Shown here in pieces: positions 55,063-64,000 of a DNA stretch of 64,000 nt. The position numbers were made by a program, and so were the translations under genes. The notes beneath the pieces were generated by a model. It was not told the DNA's origin and searched no databases. It saw only the letters and a list, made by a program, of their open reading frames with translations. Origin of the DNA: Maricaulis alexandrii (GTDB lineage Bacteria > Pseudomonadota > Alphaproteobacteria > Caulobacterales > Maricaulaceae); the NCBI RefSeq assembly GCF_005871165.1, contig NZ_SWKP01000007.1, forward strand, positions 186,001-250,000, given 5' to 3'. Numbering within the stretch: the first letter of the stretch is position 1; every line of letters begins with the position of its first letter.

Positions 55063-55926
55063 TTATTGCGGCGAATTGGCCGGGTCTTCGGCGGGAAGAT
55101 CCGCCGAGGCCAGGACCGGCAGGTTCTCGACCGGCGTGCCCGACGCGCCCAGCAGGCCCAGCGTCTCGCCGTTCCGTTCCAGACGGATCGCCCCGGCATT
55201 GGCCGCCGAGACGGTCAGGCCCGGTTCCAGCGCATGGAAAGTCTCACCCGCGCCCAGTTCACGGGCGAACAGGATGCGGCCGGAGGCATCACGCACTTCC
55301 AGCCAGGTGGGAATGATGGCGCGCATCACCACGGCCGAAGACAGGGTCGTGGCCTGGTTGAGCGGCAGATTGGTCCAGATGTCCTCAACGCTGGGCGCGC
55401 GGGCGGCGAGGTCGAAATCGGCGCGGGCCCATTCCGGTGCCGCATCCGGCGGGGATGGCGGATTGGACAGGAGGCCGCCCGAACCGGTCTGGCCGGAATA
55501 CCACCAGGCCACGGCGGCAACGATGATCAGGATGAAGGCCACACCGAACACGCCCCGCGGCAGCTGGATCGGGTCCCGGCTCTTGGCCGCGGCGGTCGGC
55601 TGGGCGCGACCGGTCTCGGTATCGACCTCGCGCTTGAACTGTTCGACCAGGCCATGCGGTTCGATGGACAGGAAGCTGGCATAGGTGCGCAGATAGCCGA
55701 TGGCATAGGCCCGGGCCGGCAGGCCGCGGGAGTCCATGGCTTCAAGCGCTTCCAGATAATCGGCACGGATCCGCGTCGCGTCGGCGGCCTGCTTCAGCGA
55801 CAGGCTCATCTTCGCGCGCGCCTCGCGGAGCCGCTCACCCGCCGTCATGCTGACATAGCCAACGCCGTCATCGGCGTAGACGGCGTCAACGGGGACAAAA
55901 GAAGACCCTGACACTTGACCCGACAT
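55063..55926 (-). CDS. rodZ: RodZ-like cytoskeletal membrane protein
   Basis: 287 residues from ATG 55926. The N-terminal helix-turn-helix is TAGERLREARAKMSLSLKQA through ARAYAIGYLRTYASFL (about 28-95). One membrane helix (about 165-185, GVFGVAFILIIVAAVAWWY) and a periplasmic DUF4115 domain (about 215-280, TWLEVRDASGRILF) complete the RodZ layout. RodZ links MreB to the wall elongation machine. The rodZ-ispG order is common in proteobacteria. Confidence 0.88.
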   Translation of the reverse strand: MSGQVSGSSFVPVDAVYADDGVGYVSMTAGERLREARAKMSLSLKQAADATRIRADYLEALEAMDSRGLPARAYAIGYLRTYASFLSIEPHGLVEQFKREVDTETGRAQPTAAAKSRDPIQLPRGVFGVAFILIIVAAVAWWYSGQTGSGGLLSNPPSPPDAAPEWARADFDLAARAPSVEDIWTNLPLNQATTLSSAVVMRAIIPTWLEVRDASGRILFARELGAGETFHALEPGLTVSAANAGAIRLERNGETLGLLGASGTPVENLPVLASADLPAEDPANSPQ

Positions 55927-56010
55927 AACCACCTACCGCTCTCGCTATCGGAGCGACATTCCCCCAAGAACACGAATACAGGAATTAACCCTGACCGTCT
56001 CCCTATAAGA

Positions 56011-58305
56011 TCAAATCGCTCGTCCGTTTTCAACTGCCTCGCGGGGCAATCCGGCGTCTTCTCCCGCTTCCAGCAGGAGCGGACGCAAGCTGTCCGCAGG
56101 GCTCTCGAGACGGCTCGCAAGCCAGGTGCCAAGTTTCTCCGCATCGAGTCCGGAGATGAGTTTCTTAACCGGCCCTATACTCCCCGACGCCATGGAAAGA
56201 CTTCGGTAACCCAAGGCGATAAGGACCGCCGCCTCCAGCGGTTTGGCCGCAACCTCACCGCAAACGGAGACCGGTGTATCGTGCGCGACGCAGACATCAT
56301 TGATCCGTTTCAGGAGGTCGAGTGCCGACGGAGACAGGACATCGTACCGATCCGAGACACGTGTGTTCTGGCGATCGGCGGCGAAGAAATACTGCATCAG
56401 GTCATTGGCGCCGACGGAGACGAAATCGACCGTATCGATGACATGTTCCAGCGCCCAAGCCATGCCCGGCGTCTCCAGCATCATGCCGACCTTCAGCTCT
56501 GACGGGATCGGATGACCGGCATGTTTGGCGTGGCGGATTTCCCGGTCCAGCATCTCGCGGGCCGCCCGCATTTCCCAGGGCGCGGCGATCATCGGGAACA
56601 TGAGCTGCAGCGGCCGCCCCTCGGCCGCCTGGATCAGGGCCCGCATCTGGTAGCGCAGCAGGCCGGGACGATCGAGACCCATGCGGATGGCACGCCAGCC
56701 AAGGGCCGGATTGGGCTCTTTGGTCGAGGGCGCAAAGGGCGCCACCTTGTCGCCGCCCAGATCGAGCGTGCGGAACACGACCGGCTTGTCGCCCGCAGCG
56801 TCGAGCACGGACTTGTAGACCGCCGCCTGCGCCGACAGGCGCGGCAGGGTTTCCGACACCATGAACTGGAATTCGGTCCGGAACAGGCCGACCCCGTCCG
56901 CCCCGATCTCGTCCAGCCCCATCAATTCGATCAGCAGGCCCGCATTCATGTGCACGCCAACCCGGACCCCATCCTTCGTGACAGCGGGTCCACGCAGCTC
57001 GGCATAGGAGAGACGGCGTTCCGACAGGAGGCGGATGCGTTCCTCGTAAGTCTCGACCACATCCGGTTGCGGCCGGATGTGCAGGATGCCGAACTCGCCA
57101 TCGAGGATGACCGGGTCGCCATTCTCCGCCCGGTCCAGCGCGCCTTCCAGACGGCCGACCAGCGGAATGCGCAGCGCCTTGGCCACAATGGCGGCATGGG
57201 AAGAGGCCGAGCCTTCCTCCAGCGCGATCCCCTTGAGCTTCTCACGGTCGAATTCGAGCAGTTCCGCCGGACCGATATTGCGCGCGATGATGATGGCATT
57301 GTCCGGCAGGTCGGACATGTGCACGCCATCGCCTTCCAGGTGACGCAGGAGGCGGTTGGCCAGGTCTTCCAGGTCGTGCAGGCGCTCGCGGAAGGTCGGG
57401 TCACTGGCCTTCATCAGTCGGGCGCGGTTCTCGTTCCGGACGCGTTCGACAGCCGCTTCGGCGGTCAGGCCCCGGCGGACGGCTTCACGGAGGCGTTCCA
57501 TCCAGCCGCGGTCATGGGCGAACATGCGATAGGCTTGCAGCACATCCCGGGTCGGCCCACCGAAGGGGATGCGGCCACTGTCCAGCATCTCGTCGATCGA
57601 GGCACGCAGGGAATTGATCGCCGTGTCGAGGCGCTCCTCTTCCGCGCCGGAATCTTCCGCGATCAGCCGGGTGGATTCGACATGCGGTTCGAAAAGGACG
57701 GCCACGCCCTGGACCACACCACCGGAATAGGCCCCGCCCTGGAAGCGTTCCGGACGCGACTGGCGCACGTCCAGGCCCGCCATTTCCTCGGCTTCGACAA
57801 TGTCACCGGAGGCGACAATCTCGGCCAGGACCATGGCCACCGTCTGCAGGGTCTCGATCTCGTCGACCCCGACCTGGCGTTCCTGTGAGGTCTGGGCGGT
57901 GAGCACCCCGACCATGCGGCCACCGCGCAGGATGGGCACACCGACGAAGGTGTTGAAGGGTTCTTCCCCGGTCTCCGGCTTGTAGGAGAAGGCCGGGTGG
58001 GCCCGTGCATTGGATGTGGAGAGCGGCCGGGCGCGGCGGGCGACCAGACCGACCAGGCCTTCACCGGGCTGCAGCCGCACCGAGTGGACCGATTCCGGCT
58101 TCAGGCCGAAGGTCGCGCAGAGCTCCAGCGCATTGGACTGACGGGCCAGATAGATGGAACAGACATCCCAGCCGGCCTCCTGGGCGATCATCGCGGTCAG
58201 GTGATCCAGGCGGGCCTGGGCGTTTTCCTGGACCGCCATGAGCTCGCGCATGCGCTTGAGCAAGCGGCGCGGATCGCGCGCTGAGGGAGTCTTCACGTCA
58301 TCCAT
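56011..58305 (-). CDS. ptsP: PEP-protein phosphotransferase PtsP (enzyme I Ntr)
   Basis: 764 residues: N-terminal GAF domain (about 20-165), then PTS enzyme I. The phosphorylated histidine is His370 in ASSHAAIVAKALRIPLVG. GVGLFRTEFQFM, VFRTLDLGGDKVAPF and CGEVAA of the PEP-binding barrel are present. It feeds phosphate to NPr and EIIA-Ntr for nitrogen/potassium-linked regulation. It begins two bases after the lysC stop, so it is co-transcribed with it. Confidence 0.94.
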   Translation of the reverse strand: MDDVKTPSARDPRRLLKRMRELMAVQENAQARLDHLTAMIAQEAGWDVCSIYLARQSNALELCATFGLKPESVHSVRLQPGEGLVGLVARRARPLSTSNARAHPAFSYKPETGEEPFNTFVGVPILRGGRMVGVLTAQTSQERQVGVDEIETLQTVAMVLAEIVASGDIVEAEEMAGLDVRQSRPERFQGGAYSGGVVQGVAVLFEPHVESTRLIAEDSGAEEERLDTAINSLRASIDEMLDSGRIPFGGPTRDVLQAYRMFAHDRGWMERLREAVRRGLTAEAAVERVRNENRARLMKASDPTFRERLHDLEDLANRLLRHLEGDGVHMSDLPDNAIIIARNIGPAELLEFDREKLKGIALEEGSASSHAAIVAKALRIPLVGRLEGALDRAENGDPVILDGEFGILHIRPQPDVVETYEERIRLLSERRLSYAELRGPAVTKDGVRVGVHMNAGLLIELMGLDEIGADGVGLFRTEFQFMVSETLPRLSAQAAVYKSVLDAAGDKPVVFRTLDLGGDKVAPFAPSTKEPNPALGWRAIRMGLDRPGLLRYQMRALIQAAEGRPLQLMFPMIAAPWEMRAAREMLDREIRHAKHAGHPIPSELKVGMMLETPGMAWALEHVIDTVDFVSVGANDLMQYFFAADRQNTRVSDRYDVLSPSALDLLKRINDVCVAHDTPVSVCGEVAAKPLEAAVLIALGYRSLSMASGSIGPVKKLISGLDAEKLGTWLASRLESPADSLRPLLLEAGEDAGLPREAVENGRAI

Positions 58306-58307
58306 GC

Positions 58308-59528
58308 CTATACCTGATCCAATCCATAGGCCGCGTGCAAGGCTCGCACAGCACGTTCCACCGCATCATTCTCGATCAGTGCTGAAATCTTGATCTCCGA
58401 TGTCGCAAGAACGCGCACGGGGATGGAGTGTTCCCCCAGAACCGCGAACAGGGAACGCGCAATATCAGCCCGCTGGCGCAATCCTGAACCCACGACAGAA
58501 ACCTTTGCCAGACCGGTTTCACTGGTCATGTCGACCCCCGGCAACGCGGTTTCGAGCGCCGACAGGGCGCGTTCCAGATCCCGGTGGGCAACAGAGAATT
58601 CCAGTGTCACGGTGCCGGCAACCCGGGCCTGGGCCTGTACGATCATGTCGACCCCGATCCCGGCCTCGGCCAGGGCGGCGAAGGCGCGGGCCGGCAGATC
58701 GGACCGGCTGGACGTGCCGACCAGGGCCAGACGGGCCTGGTCGCGGGCATAGGCAACGCCGGACACGATGCGGCGCTCGGCGACATCCCGGGTGGCGACC
58801 ACATCCGTGCCGCGGCTCTGCCCCGCCTCCAGGAAGGAGGACAGGACGCGCATGGGCACGCCGCGTGCCTTGGCGAATTCGACGGACCGGGTCTGCAGCA
58901 CCTTGGCGCCCTGGGCTGCCAGTTCGAGCATTTCATCATGGCTGATCGCATCGAGCCGCCCGGCCCCGGGCTCGATACGCGGATCGGTCGTGTAGACCCC
59001 GTCGACATCGGTATAGATATCACAACGTGCGCCCAGCGCCGCCGCCAGGGCGGCCGCTGACAGATCCGTACCGCCACGCCCCAGCGTGCGCACATCCCCG
59101 TCCTGGGTAATGCCCTGGAAGCCGGCAAGAACCGGGATCACGCCCGCCTCCATCACGGTTTCAAGGGCGGCCACATCCATGCCGGCGATGCGGGAGGCCC
59201 CCGCCGGGCCGTCCGTGATGACCGGCAATTGCCAGCCCAGGAAGGAGCGGGACTGCAGGCCGGATTCGCGCAGGGCCAGTGCCATCAGGGCCGAGGAGAC
59301 CTGCTCGCCGGCGGCCAGGGCGACATCGGTCTCGGCATCGCCCAGACCGGCGCCCAATTCCTGGGTCAGGCCGAGAATGCGATCGGTCTCGCCGGCCATG
59401 GCCGAGACCACGACCGCCATGACCTCGCCGCGCCGGACCGCGTCGGCCACCAGGCTCGCGGAATGGCGGATCCGCTCGATCGATCCGACCGAGGTGCCAC
59501 CGAATTTGGCCACAACCCGTGTGCTCAA
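58308..59528 (-). CDS. lysC: Aspartate kinase
   Basis: 406 residues. KFGGTSVGSIERIR is the aspartokinase signature; FQGITQDGDVRTLGRGGTDLSA is the substrate/ATP loop. Two C-terminal ACT domains (about 265-405) make it feedback-sensitive, probably to lysine and threonine. It starts the aspartate-family pathway. The lysC-ptsP pair divergent from ubiG is a conserved alphaproteobacterial layout. Confidence 0.95.
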   Translation of the reverse strand: MSTRVVAKFGGTSVGSIERIRHSASLVADAVRRGEVMAVVVSAMAGETDRILGLTQELGAGLGDAETDVALAAGEQVSSALMALALRESGLQSRSFLGWQLPVITDGPAGASRIAGMDVAALETVMEAGVIPVLAGFQGITQDGDVRTLGRGGTDLSAAALAAALGARCDIYTDVDGVYTTDPRIEPGAGRLDAISHDEMLELAAQGAKVLQTRSVEFAKARGVPMRVLSSFLEAGQSRGTDVVATRDVAERRIVSGVAYARDQARLALVGTSSRSDLPARAFAALAEAGIGVDMIVQAQARVAGTVTLEFSVAHRDLERALSALETALPGVDMTSETGLAKVSVVGSGLRQRADIARSLFAVLGEHSIPVRVLATSEIKISALIENDAVERAVRALHAAYGLDQV

Positions 59529-59721
59529 ACCTGTCCCCCGCAGTTTTACTCTGGCCCGGTCCGGCCTAGATCATGTGCGCACAGTGTCGCACCGGGCTCG
59601 ATTAGCGCGGCAGCCGGAGCCATATTATGGCCGGGCCGCCGGCGGTTAGGTAAGCGGACACGGACCGGCGCGCAACGCTTGAACGCAATCACAGGCGCAC
59701 TCGCCTGCAGGGAGAATTCGC

Positions 59722-60480
59722 ATGGCAACGGCATCTGCCCCGGAAACCTTGACCCGGCCGTCCATTGATCCGCTGGAAGTGGAGAAGTTCTCGCGCACTG
59801 CGGCGGAGTGGTGGGATCCGGAGTCCAAATTCAAGCCGCTGCACAAGTTCAACCCGGTGCGCCTGGGCTATATCCGCGAGGTGATCTGCGAGCATTTCAA
59901 CCGCTCCGGCGACACGCCGCTGGAGGGTCTGCGCATCCTGGACATCGGCTGTGGCGGCGGACTGGTCTGCGAACCCATGGCACGCCTCGGTGCCAGCGTG
60001 ACCGGGGTCGACGCTGCCGAAGCCAATGTGAAGACGGCCAGCGTCCATGCCGAAGAACAGGGTCTGGACATCGACTACCGTCACGGCGTGGCGGAGCAAT
60101 TGCTCGAGAATGACGAACCGAAATTCGACGTCGTGCTCAATCTGGAAGTGATGGAGCATGTCGCCAACCCCCACACCTTCCTGGTCGATTGTGCCCAGCT
60201 GGTGAAACCGGGCGGGCTGATGATCTGCGCCACGATCAACCGGACATCCAAGGCCTTCGCCCTGGCCATTGTCGGGGCCGAATGGGTGATGGGCTGGCTG
60301 CCGCGCGGCACGCACCGTTTCGGCAAGCTGGTCAAGCCGGGTGAAATCCGCGCCGCCCTGCGCGAAGGCGGGATGAGCCTGCGGTCTCCGGTGGGCGTCG
60401 GATACAATCCGCTGACGGACCAATTCTCGCTGAATGAGGATGTCTCAGTGAACTATATGGTAGTCGCAGACAAAGCCTAG
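59722..60480 (+). CDS. ubiG: Ubiquinone biosynthesis O-methyltransferase UbiG
   Basis: 252 residues. SAM motif I is ILDIGCGGGLVCEPMARLG and later blocks are DVVLNLEVMEHVANPHTF and GLMICATINRT. FSRTAAEWWDPESKFKPLHK is the UbiG-specific N terminus. It does both O-methylations of ubiquinone synthesis. Ribosome site GGGAGA precedes ATG 59722. Divergent from lysC across 193 bases that contain no gene. Confidence 0.95.
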   Translation: MATASAPETLTRPSIDPLEVEKFSRTAAEWWDPESKFKPLHKFNPVRLGYIREVICEHFNRSGDTPLEGLRILDIGCGGGLVCEPMARLGASVTGVDAAEANVKTASVHAEEQGLDIDYRHGVAEQLLENDEPKFDVVLNLEVMEHVANPHTFLVDCAQLVKPGGLMICATINRTSKAFALAIVGAEWVMGWLPRGTHRFGKLVKPGEIRAALREGGMSLRSPVGVGYNPLTDQFSLNEDVSVNYMVVADKA

Positions 60481-60614
60481 AACCGGCAAGCAACCGGATG
60501 CGGGCCCGGCATTAAAATATACGGACAAACGCCTGTAGAAACCCGCGTATTTTAAGAATTCATATACCAGGATGCGACCAATTGGCCTTGACTTGAAGCC
60601 AGGAGATCAAGGCC

Positions 60615-62621
60615 ATGAGCGGAGCCGTTGCGCGCAAGGAAACCAGCCCGGCCACAAAGGGTATCTCGACGGAACTGCTGGAGCGTATCCAGGGCTTCCT
60701 GAACCCAAAGGATATCCCGGCTGCCGATTGCCTGGATGCCTGGAAGGCCATCGAACCGGCGCTGGACCCCATTCTCGACGACTTCTACGCTTCGCTCCTC
60801 AAGGATCCGGAACTGTCGGAGATTTTCTCCGGCTATGAGGGTCAGACCAAGGCGATCGCGGCCAAGCAGGTCAAGCACTGGCAGGGCCTGCTGACCCAGA
60901 AGCCCGGCATTGAATTCCAGGGGCGTTCGGTGCGGATCGCCGAAGCCCATGTCCGGATCGGCCTGCCCTCGCACTGGTATATCGCCGCCTATGGCCGGGT
61001 TCTCACCAGCGCCGTACCGGCCATTTTCGCCAAATACCGCCTCAACCCCAAAAAGGCCGAACGGGTCCTGTCCGCGCTGATCTCGCGGGCCTTCCTGGAT
61101 ATCTGCTCGGCCCAGGAAGGGTATGAGAACGGCATCCGCCTGCGGGTCGAGGAAGACAATCGCCGCGACACCAATCTGGCCAGCCTGCGCAGCGTCGCGG
61201 AGACGATTGCCTCCATCAATGACCTGTCCCTGAACATGGCCATGCTGCAATCGGCCACGGATGACGCCACCGACAACAGCCAGTCGATCTCGGCTGCTGC
61301 CGAACAATTGCTGACCTCGGTGCAGCAGATCGCCGAGAACTCCGACGGAGCCGCCGAACGGGCCCGAAGCACGAATACCACCGTGCATGAAAGCATTGAC
61401 GCCATGGACAGTGTCGCGACCTCCATCGCCGACATTGCCCGGACGGCTGATGAAAGCGCCCAGAGTCTGAAGGAGCTCAACGAAGCGTCCGAACAGATCA
61501 GCGATTTCCTCTCGGTGATCCAGACGATCTCCGACCAGACCAATCTGTTGGCCCTCAACGCCACCATCGAGGCCGCCCGCGCCGGCGAGGCCGGGAAAGG
61601 CTTTGCCGTGGTCGCATCGGAAGTGAAATCGCTGGCGACCCAGGCCGCCAAGGCCACCGAGGACATCTCCACCCGGATTTCCGCGCTCAAGAACGGCATG
61701 GCCGTGATCGAGAATTCGCTCGCCGGTTCCCGCACGGCCGTGGAGAACGGACAAAGCACGATCGAGGGCGCCAGCTCCCTGATCCGCTCGGTCGGCGACC
61801 AGGTGTCGGACGTGACCGGCCGGATGGAAGAAATCTCCTCGATCCTGAACCAGCAGGAAGCCACGACGGCCGAGATCTCGACCAATATCACAGGCGTGGC
61901 CGACCGGGCCGGCGAGAACCGGACCCGTCTGGGTGAAATGGCGGCCTCGCTGCACAATTCCAACAATGGTTTCCTGGAAAGCGCCCAGTCCTGGTTTGTT
62001 GCGGACTCGCACCGCTCCTTGGTTCAGATGGCCAAGATCGACCACGTCGTCTTCAAGAAGAAGATCGTCGACACGGTGTCCGGCTATGCCCAGTGCCGGT
62101 CCGACGAGATCACCGATCACCATGATTGTCGCCTGGGCCAATGGTATGACAGCCTGAACGTGCCGGAAATCCGCAATCATCGCGCCTATCGGGAACTCGT
62201 GGAGCCGCACAAGCGCGTTCACGCCTCTGGTCGCGCCGCACTGGAAGCGCTGGAAGCCGGCGACCGCCGCACGGCCTTCGCCCAGCTGGCGGAACTGGAA
62301 GACGCCTCCAAACAAGTCCTCACCCTGCTCGACCAGATGGCCGAGGCCCTGGATGCGGAACTCAAGCATGCCGACAATCGCAGCCTGACACGCCGAAACA
62401 TCGACAAGGTCAGCGCAACCGGCCGCAATGACCGCCAGCACTCGGCCATCCAGATCGAGAACATCTCCGAAGGCGGGCTGGGCATTGCCGCAGCCGACGC
62501 GGGCGAGGTCGGGGAAACCATCCAGGTCGAGCTCAATGGCGAGGTCGTGTTGGGCGAGATTGTCTGGAAGAAGAATGGCAAGGCCGGCATCCGCCTGCTC
62601 AAGGGCAAGCTGACGCTCTAG
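60615..62621 (+). CDS. Soluble globin-coupled chemoreceptor with CZB and PilZ domains
   Basis: 668 residues, no membrane helix. Residues about 17-175 are a protoglobin sensor; [17 protein letters not shown] places the proximal heme ligand at His112, as in HemAT. Residues about 195-450 are the MCP signalling region with hairpin tip [20 protein letters not shown] (about 305-324) binding CheA/CheW. Residues about 475-540 are a CZB zinc domain (His477, Cys505 in DCRLGQWY, His532/His536). Residues about 592-668 are PilZ-like, with NISEGG at 616-621; the Arg motif is less clear. It suggests joint sensing of oxygen, zinc and cyclic di-GMP. Ribosome site AGGAG is strong. Confidence 0.9.
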   Translation: MSGAVARKETSPATKGISTELLERIQGFLNPKDIPAADCLDAWKAIEPALDPILDDFYASLLKDPELSEIFSGYEGQTKAIAAKQVKHWQGLLTQKPGIEFQGRSVRIAEAHVRIGLPSHWYIAAYGRVLTSAVPAIFAKYRLNPKKAERVLSALISRAFLDICSAQEGYENGIRLRVEEDNRRDTNLASLRSVAETIASINDLSLNMAMLQSATDDATDNSQSISAAAEQLLTSVQQIAENSDGAAERARSTNTTVHESIDAMDSVATSIADIARTADESAQSLKELNEASEQISDFLSVIQTISDQTNLLALNATIEAARAGEAGKGFAVVASEVKSLATQAAKATEDISTRISALKNGMAVIENSLAGSRTAVENGQSTIEGASSLIRSVGDQVSDVTGRMEEISSILNQQEATTAEISTNITGVADRAGENRTRLGEMAASLHNSNNGFLESAQSWFVADSHRSLVQMAKIDHVVFKKKIVDTVSGYAQCRSDEITDHHDCRLGQWYDSLNVPEIRNHRAYRELVEPHKRVHASGRAALEALEAGDRRTAFAQLAELEDASKQVLTLLDQMAEALDAELKHADNRSLTRRNIDKVSATGRNDRQHSAIQIENISEGGLGIAAADAGEVGETIQVELNGEVVLGEIVWKKNGKAGIRLLKGKLTL

Positions 62622-62647
62622 GCCGGCCTTCACAGGTCCTCACGAAC

Positions 62648-62675
62648 AAGGCGGTCCTTTCGGGGCCGCCTTTTT
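62648..62675 (+). terminator. Intrinsic terminator of the chemoreceptor gene
   Basis: Ten-base-pair stem (62648-62657 with 62663-62672, one G-U pair), five-base loop, T tract. It lies between convergent genes and 27 bases after the stop. Confidence 0.8.
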
Positions 62676-62684
62676 CATGTCCGC

Positions 62685-63110
62685 TCAGTTCGCCTTCTTG
62701 GGCGGAGTGGGCGCGAAAGCGTCCGGCAGGGGTGTGACTTCGACCCCGTCCTCGAGCAGTTGACGCGTCTCGTCGGCGGAGGTCTCGCCATAGATCAGGC
62801 GGGCTTCCTTGCGGCCTTCATGCATGTCGCGGGCTTCGCGGGCGAAATCCTCACCGACATAGTCGAAATTCTGGCGGATATGGGCGCGGACCTTGCCGGC
62901 CATCTCGGCCAGCTGTTGCTGCTCCGAGCGCGCTTCCTTCGACCGAGAGGTCGACACGGCGGGCGCAGCCAGCGCCTTGCGGACCCGGGTGGAGCCGCAA
63001 TGCGGACATTCCACCAAGCCTTTGGCCGCCTGCGCGTCATAACTGTCCGAGCTGGAGAACCAGGCCTCGAAGTCATGATCGGCGTCACACAGAAGGGCGT
63101 AGCGGATCAT
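62685..63110 (-). CDS. DUF1178 family protein
   Basis: 141 residues. The start MIRYALLCDADHDFEAWFSS and CPHCGSTRVRKALAAP form the small zinc-ribbon-like N-terminal part of DUF1178. A helical region with QQLAEMAGKVRAHI and FAREARDMHEG follows, then ARLIYGETSADETRQLLEDG as in the family. Function unknown; typical of alphaproteobacteria and usually beside a nitrilase gene and a glutaredoxin, as here. Confidence 0.88.
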   Translation of the reverse strand: MIRYALLCDADHDFEAWFSSSDSYDAQAAKGLVECPHCGSTRVRKALAAPAVSTSRSKEARSEQQQLAEMAGKVRAHIRQNFDYVGEDFAREARDMHEGRKEARLIYGETSADETRQLLEDGVEVTPLPDAFAPTPPKKAN

Positions 63111-63117
63111 GCCGGCC

Positions 63118-63951
63118 TCACATCCCCGGTCCGGTCAGCTCGCGGTCATGGGTCAGGGCCGGCACACGCGTGCGGGCCTCATCCACGCGCGACAGGTCGA
63201 GCTGTGCCGTCAGGATGCCGGGTTCGTCATGGTCGAGTTCGGCCACCACCTTGCCCCAGGGGTCGACCACCATGGAATGGCCCCAGGTGCGGCGGCCATC
63301 GGCATGCAGTCCGCCTTGGGCCGGGGCGAGGACATAGCTGCCGGTCTCGATCGCGCGGGCCCGCAGCAGTACCTCCCAGTGCGCCTTGCCGGTGGTGCGG
63401 GTGAAGGCGGCGGGAACCGTTAGCACCTGCGCGCCGGCCTGGGCGAGACGGCGGTAGAGATAGGCGAAGCGGACATCATAGCAGATCGACAGGCCCAGCT
63501 TGGCGCCCTCGGCCTCGGCCAGGACCAGGCGCTCACCGGCCTGGTAATTGTCGCTCTCGCGATAGCTCTCGCCCTGTCCCAGTCCGACATCGAACATGTG
63601 GGCCTTGTCATACCAGGCCGTCAGCGACCCATCAGGGCCGAACAGGAAGGAGCGGTTCAGCGCCTTGCGGCCCGTCTCCTGTTTCAGCGCCATGGAGCCG
63701 ATCAGGAGGGAAATGCCCAGCTCTGCCGCCAGGCCGGCAAAGGCCGGGATCACCGGATCCGCCTCGGGCGTGTGCATGAGCGGGACAGCCGCCGCCCAGT
63801 CCTTCTGGACAAGATGGGTGACTTCCGGGGTCAGGACCAGGCGCGCGCCCTCGCCCGCCGCCTGCCGGATCAGGTCCGAGGCGTCGGCCAGATTGGTCTC
63901 GGGGTCGATCCCCGAGCGCATCTGGATGAGGGCGATATCGAGCTTGGACAT
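63118..63951 (-). CDS. Carbon-nitrogen hydrolase (Nit2-like omega-amidase)
   Basis: 277 residues. Nitrilase triad: Glu in LVLTPEVTHL, Lys in WYDKAHMFDVGLG and Cys in LGLSICYDVRF. Sequence blocks resemble Nit1/Nit2, which hydrolyse deaminated glutathione or alpha-ketoglutaramate. The start overlaps the glutaredoxin stop (TGATG), so it is coupled to grxC, and the thiol context favours a deaminated-glutathione role (inference). Confidence 0.88.
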   Translation of the reverse strand: MSKLDIALIQMRSGIDPETNLADASDLIRQAAGEGARLVLTPEVTHLVQKDWAAAVPLMHTPEADPVIPAFAGLAAELGISLLIGSMALKQETGRKALNRSFLFGPDGSLTAWYDKAHMFDVGLGQGESYRESDNYQAGERLVLAEAEGAKLGLSICYDVRFAYLYRRLAQAGAQVLTVPAAFTRTTGKAHWEVLLRARAIETGSYVLAPAQGGLHADGRRTWGHSMVVDPWGKVVAELDHDEPGILTAQLDLSRVDEARTRVPALTHDRELTGPGM

Positions 63952-64000
63952 CAGGCCGACAGCAGGGCGTCCAGCTTGCCGGCGCGTTCCAGCGCCATCA
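63951..64000 (-). CDS. grxC: Glutaredoxin 3, C-terminal fragment (runs off the window)
   Basis: Only the last 15 codons and the stop are present: MALERAGKLDALLSA. This matches the end of GrxC (ALxxAGKLDALL). The active-site CxxC lies beyond the window. It is followed with a one-base overlap by the nitrilase-family gene, a common alphaproteobacterial order. Confidence 0.65.
   Translation of the reverse strand, partial: MALERAGKLDALLSA

Overview
The window reads as chromosomal DNA of a GC-rich alphaproteobacterium, most likely of the Caulobacter/Maricaulis/Hyphomonas group (inference). Supporting signs are a TipF-like degenerate EAL protein, a DUF3035/BamF lipoprotein next to lspA, a DUF1178 protein, ubiG-lysC-ptsP synteny, an endonuclease-type MutL, and a groESL promoter matching the Caulobacter sigma-32 consensus upstream of a CIRCE operator. 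Gene density is high and most genes are housekeeping. No CRISPR array, rRNA, tRNA, intact insertion sequence, prophage or recognisable defence island was seen.

Layout. 1-456: remnant of a RAYT (REP-associated transposase) gene between two direct repeats. 0.46-5.6 kb: secreted amidohydrolase, phosphotransferase-like protein, three small membrane proteins, a TSUP transporter, a GNAT acetyltransferase and a tiny amidohydrolase-like protein without a catalytic barrel. 5.7-11.2 kb: TfoX-like protein, tadA, a large-subunit-type pseudouridine synthase, rsmD, a Na+/H+ antiporter and a pyruvate-oxidase-like ThDP enzyme. 11.2-18.9 kb, minus strand: mutL, bamF, lspA, ileS, ribF, maoC. 19-22.3 kb: CheY/CheZ pair, HAD phosphatase, TipF. 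22.5-25.6 kb: OmpA-like lipoprotein and groES-groEL. 25.6-32 kb: a hairpin-rich repeat, an S9 peptidase, an Lrp regulator, a serine hydrolase, a GH3 beta-hexosaminidase and a highly charged exported coiled-coil protein. 32-38.2 kb: candidate small RNA, hisS, dsbD-like gene, sapC, ompW. 38.3-41 kb: divergent znuD and zur with Zur-box-like sites between them. 41-47.5 kb: thioesterase, MarR regulator, enoyl-CoA hydratase, beta-lactamase-fold hydrolase, degenerate BLUF protein, ubiD, XRE regulator. 47.6-53.7 kb: a TetR regulator and its probable target operon (S41-like protease plus lipoprotein), LOG protein, retropepsin-PDZ protein, threonine-aldolase-like lyase and ArsC-like protein. 53.8-64 kb: ispG, rodZ, ptsP, lysC, ubiG, a soluble globin-MCP-CZB-PilZ chemoreceptor, DUF1178 protein, a nitrilase-family hydrolase and the 3' end of a glutaredoxin gene.

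How genes work together. Motility and signalling recur: CheY with a CheZ phosphatase, TipF for flagellar positioning, and a cytoplasmic receptor whose domains point to heme, zinc and cyclic di-GMP. Zinc homeostasis is a compact divergent unit. Envelope functions are numerous (bamF, lspA, dsbD, rodZ, ompW, OmpA-like, SapC, GH3). I see no clearly new multi-gene system. The most unusual items are the four-module chemoreceptor, the photochemically dead BLUF protein, the mini-amidohydrolase, the tandem CheY-binding-like tail of CheZ, the TetR operon with paired operators, the hairpin at the mutL start, and the candidate small RNA downstream of hisS.
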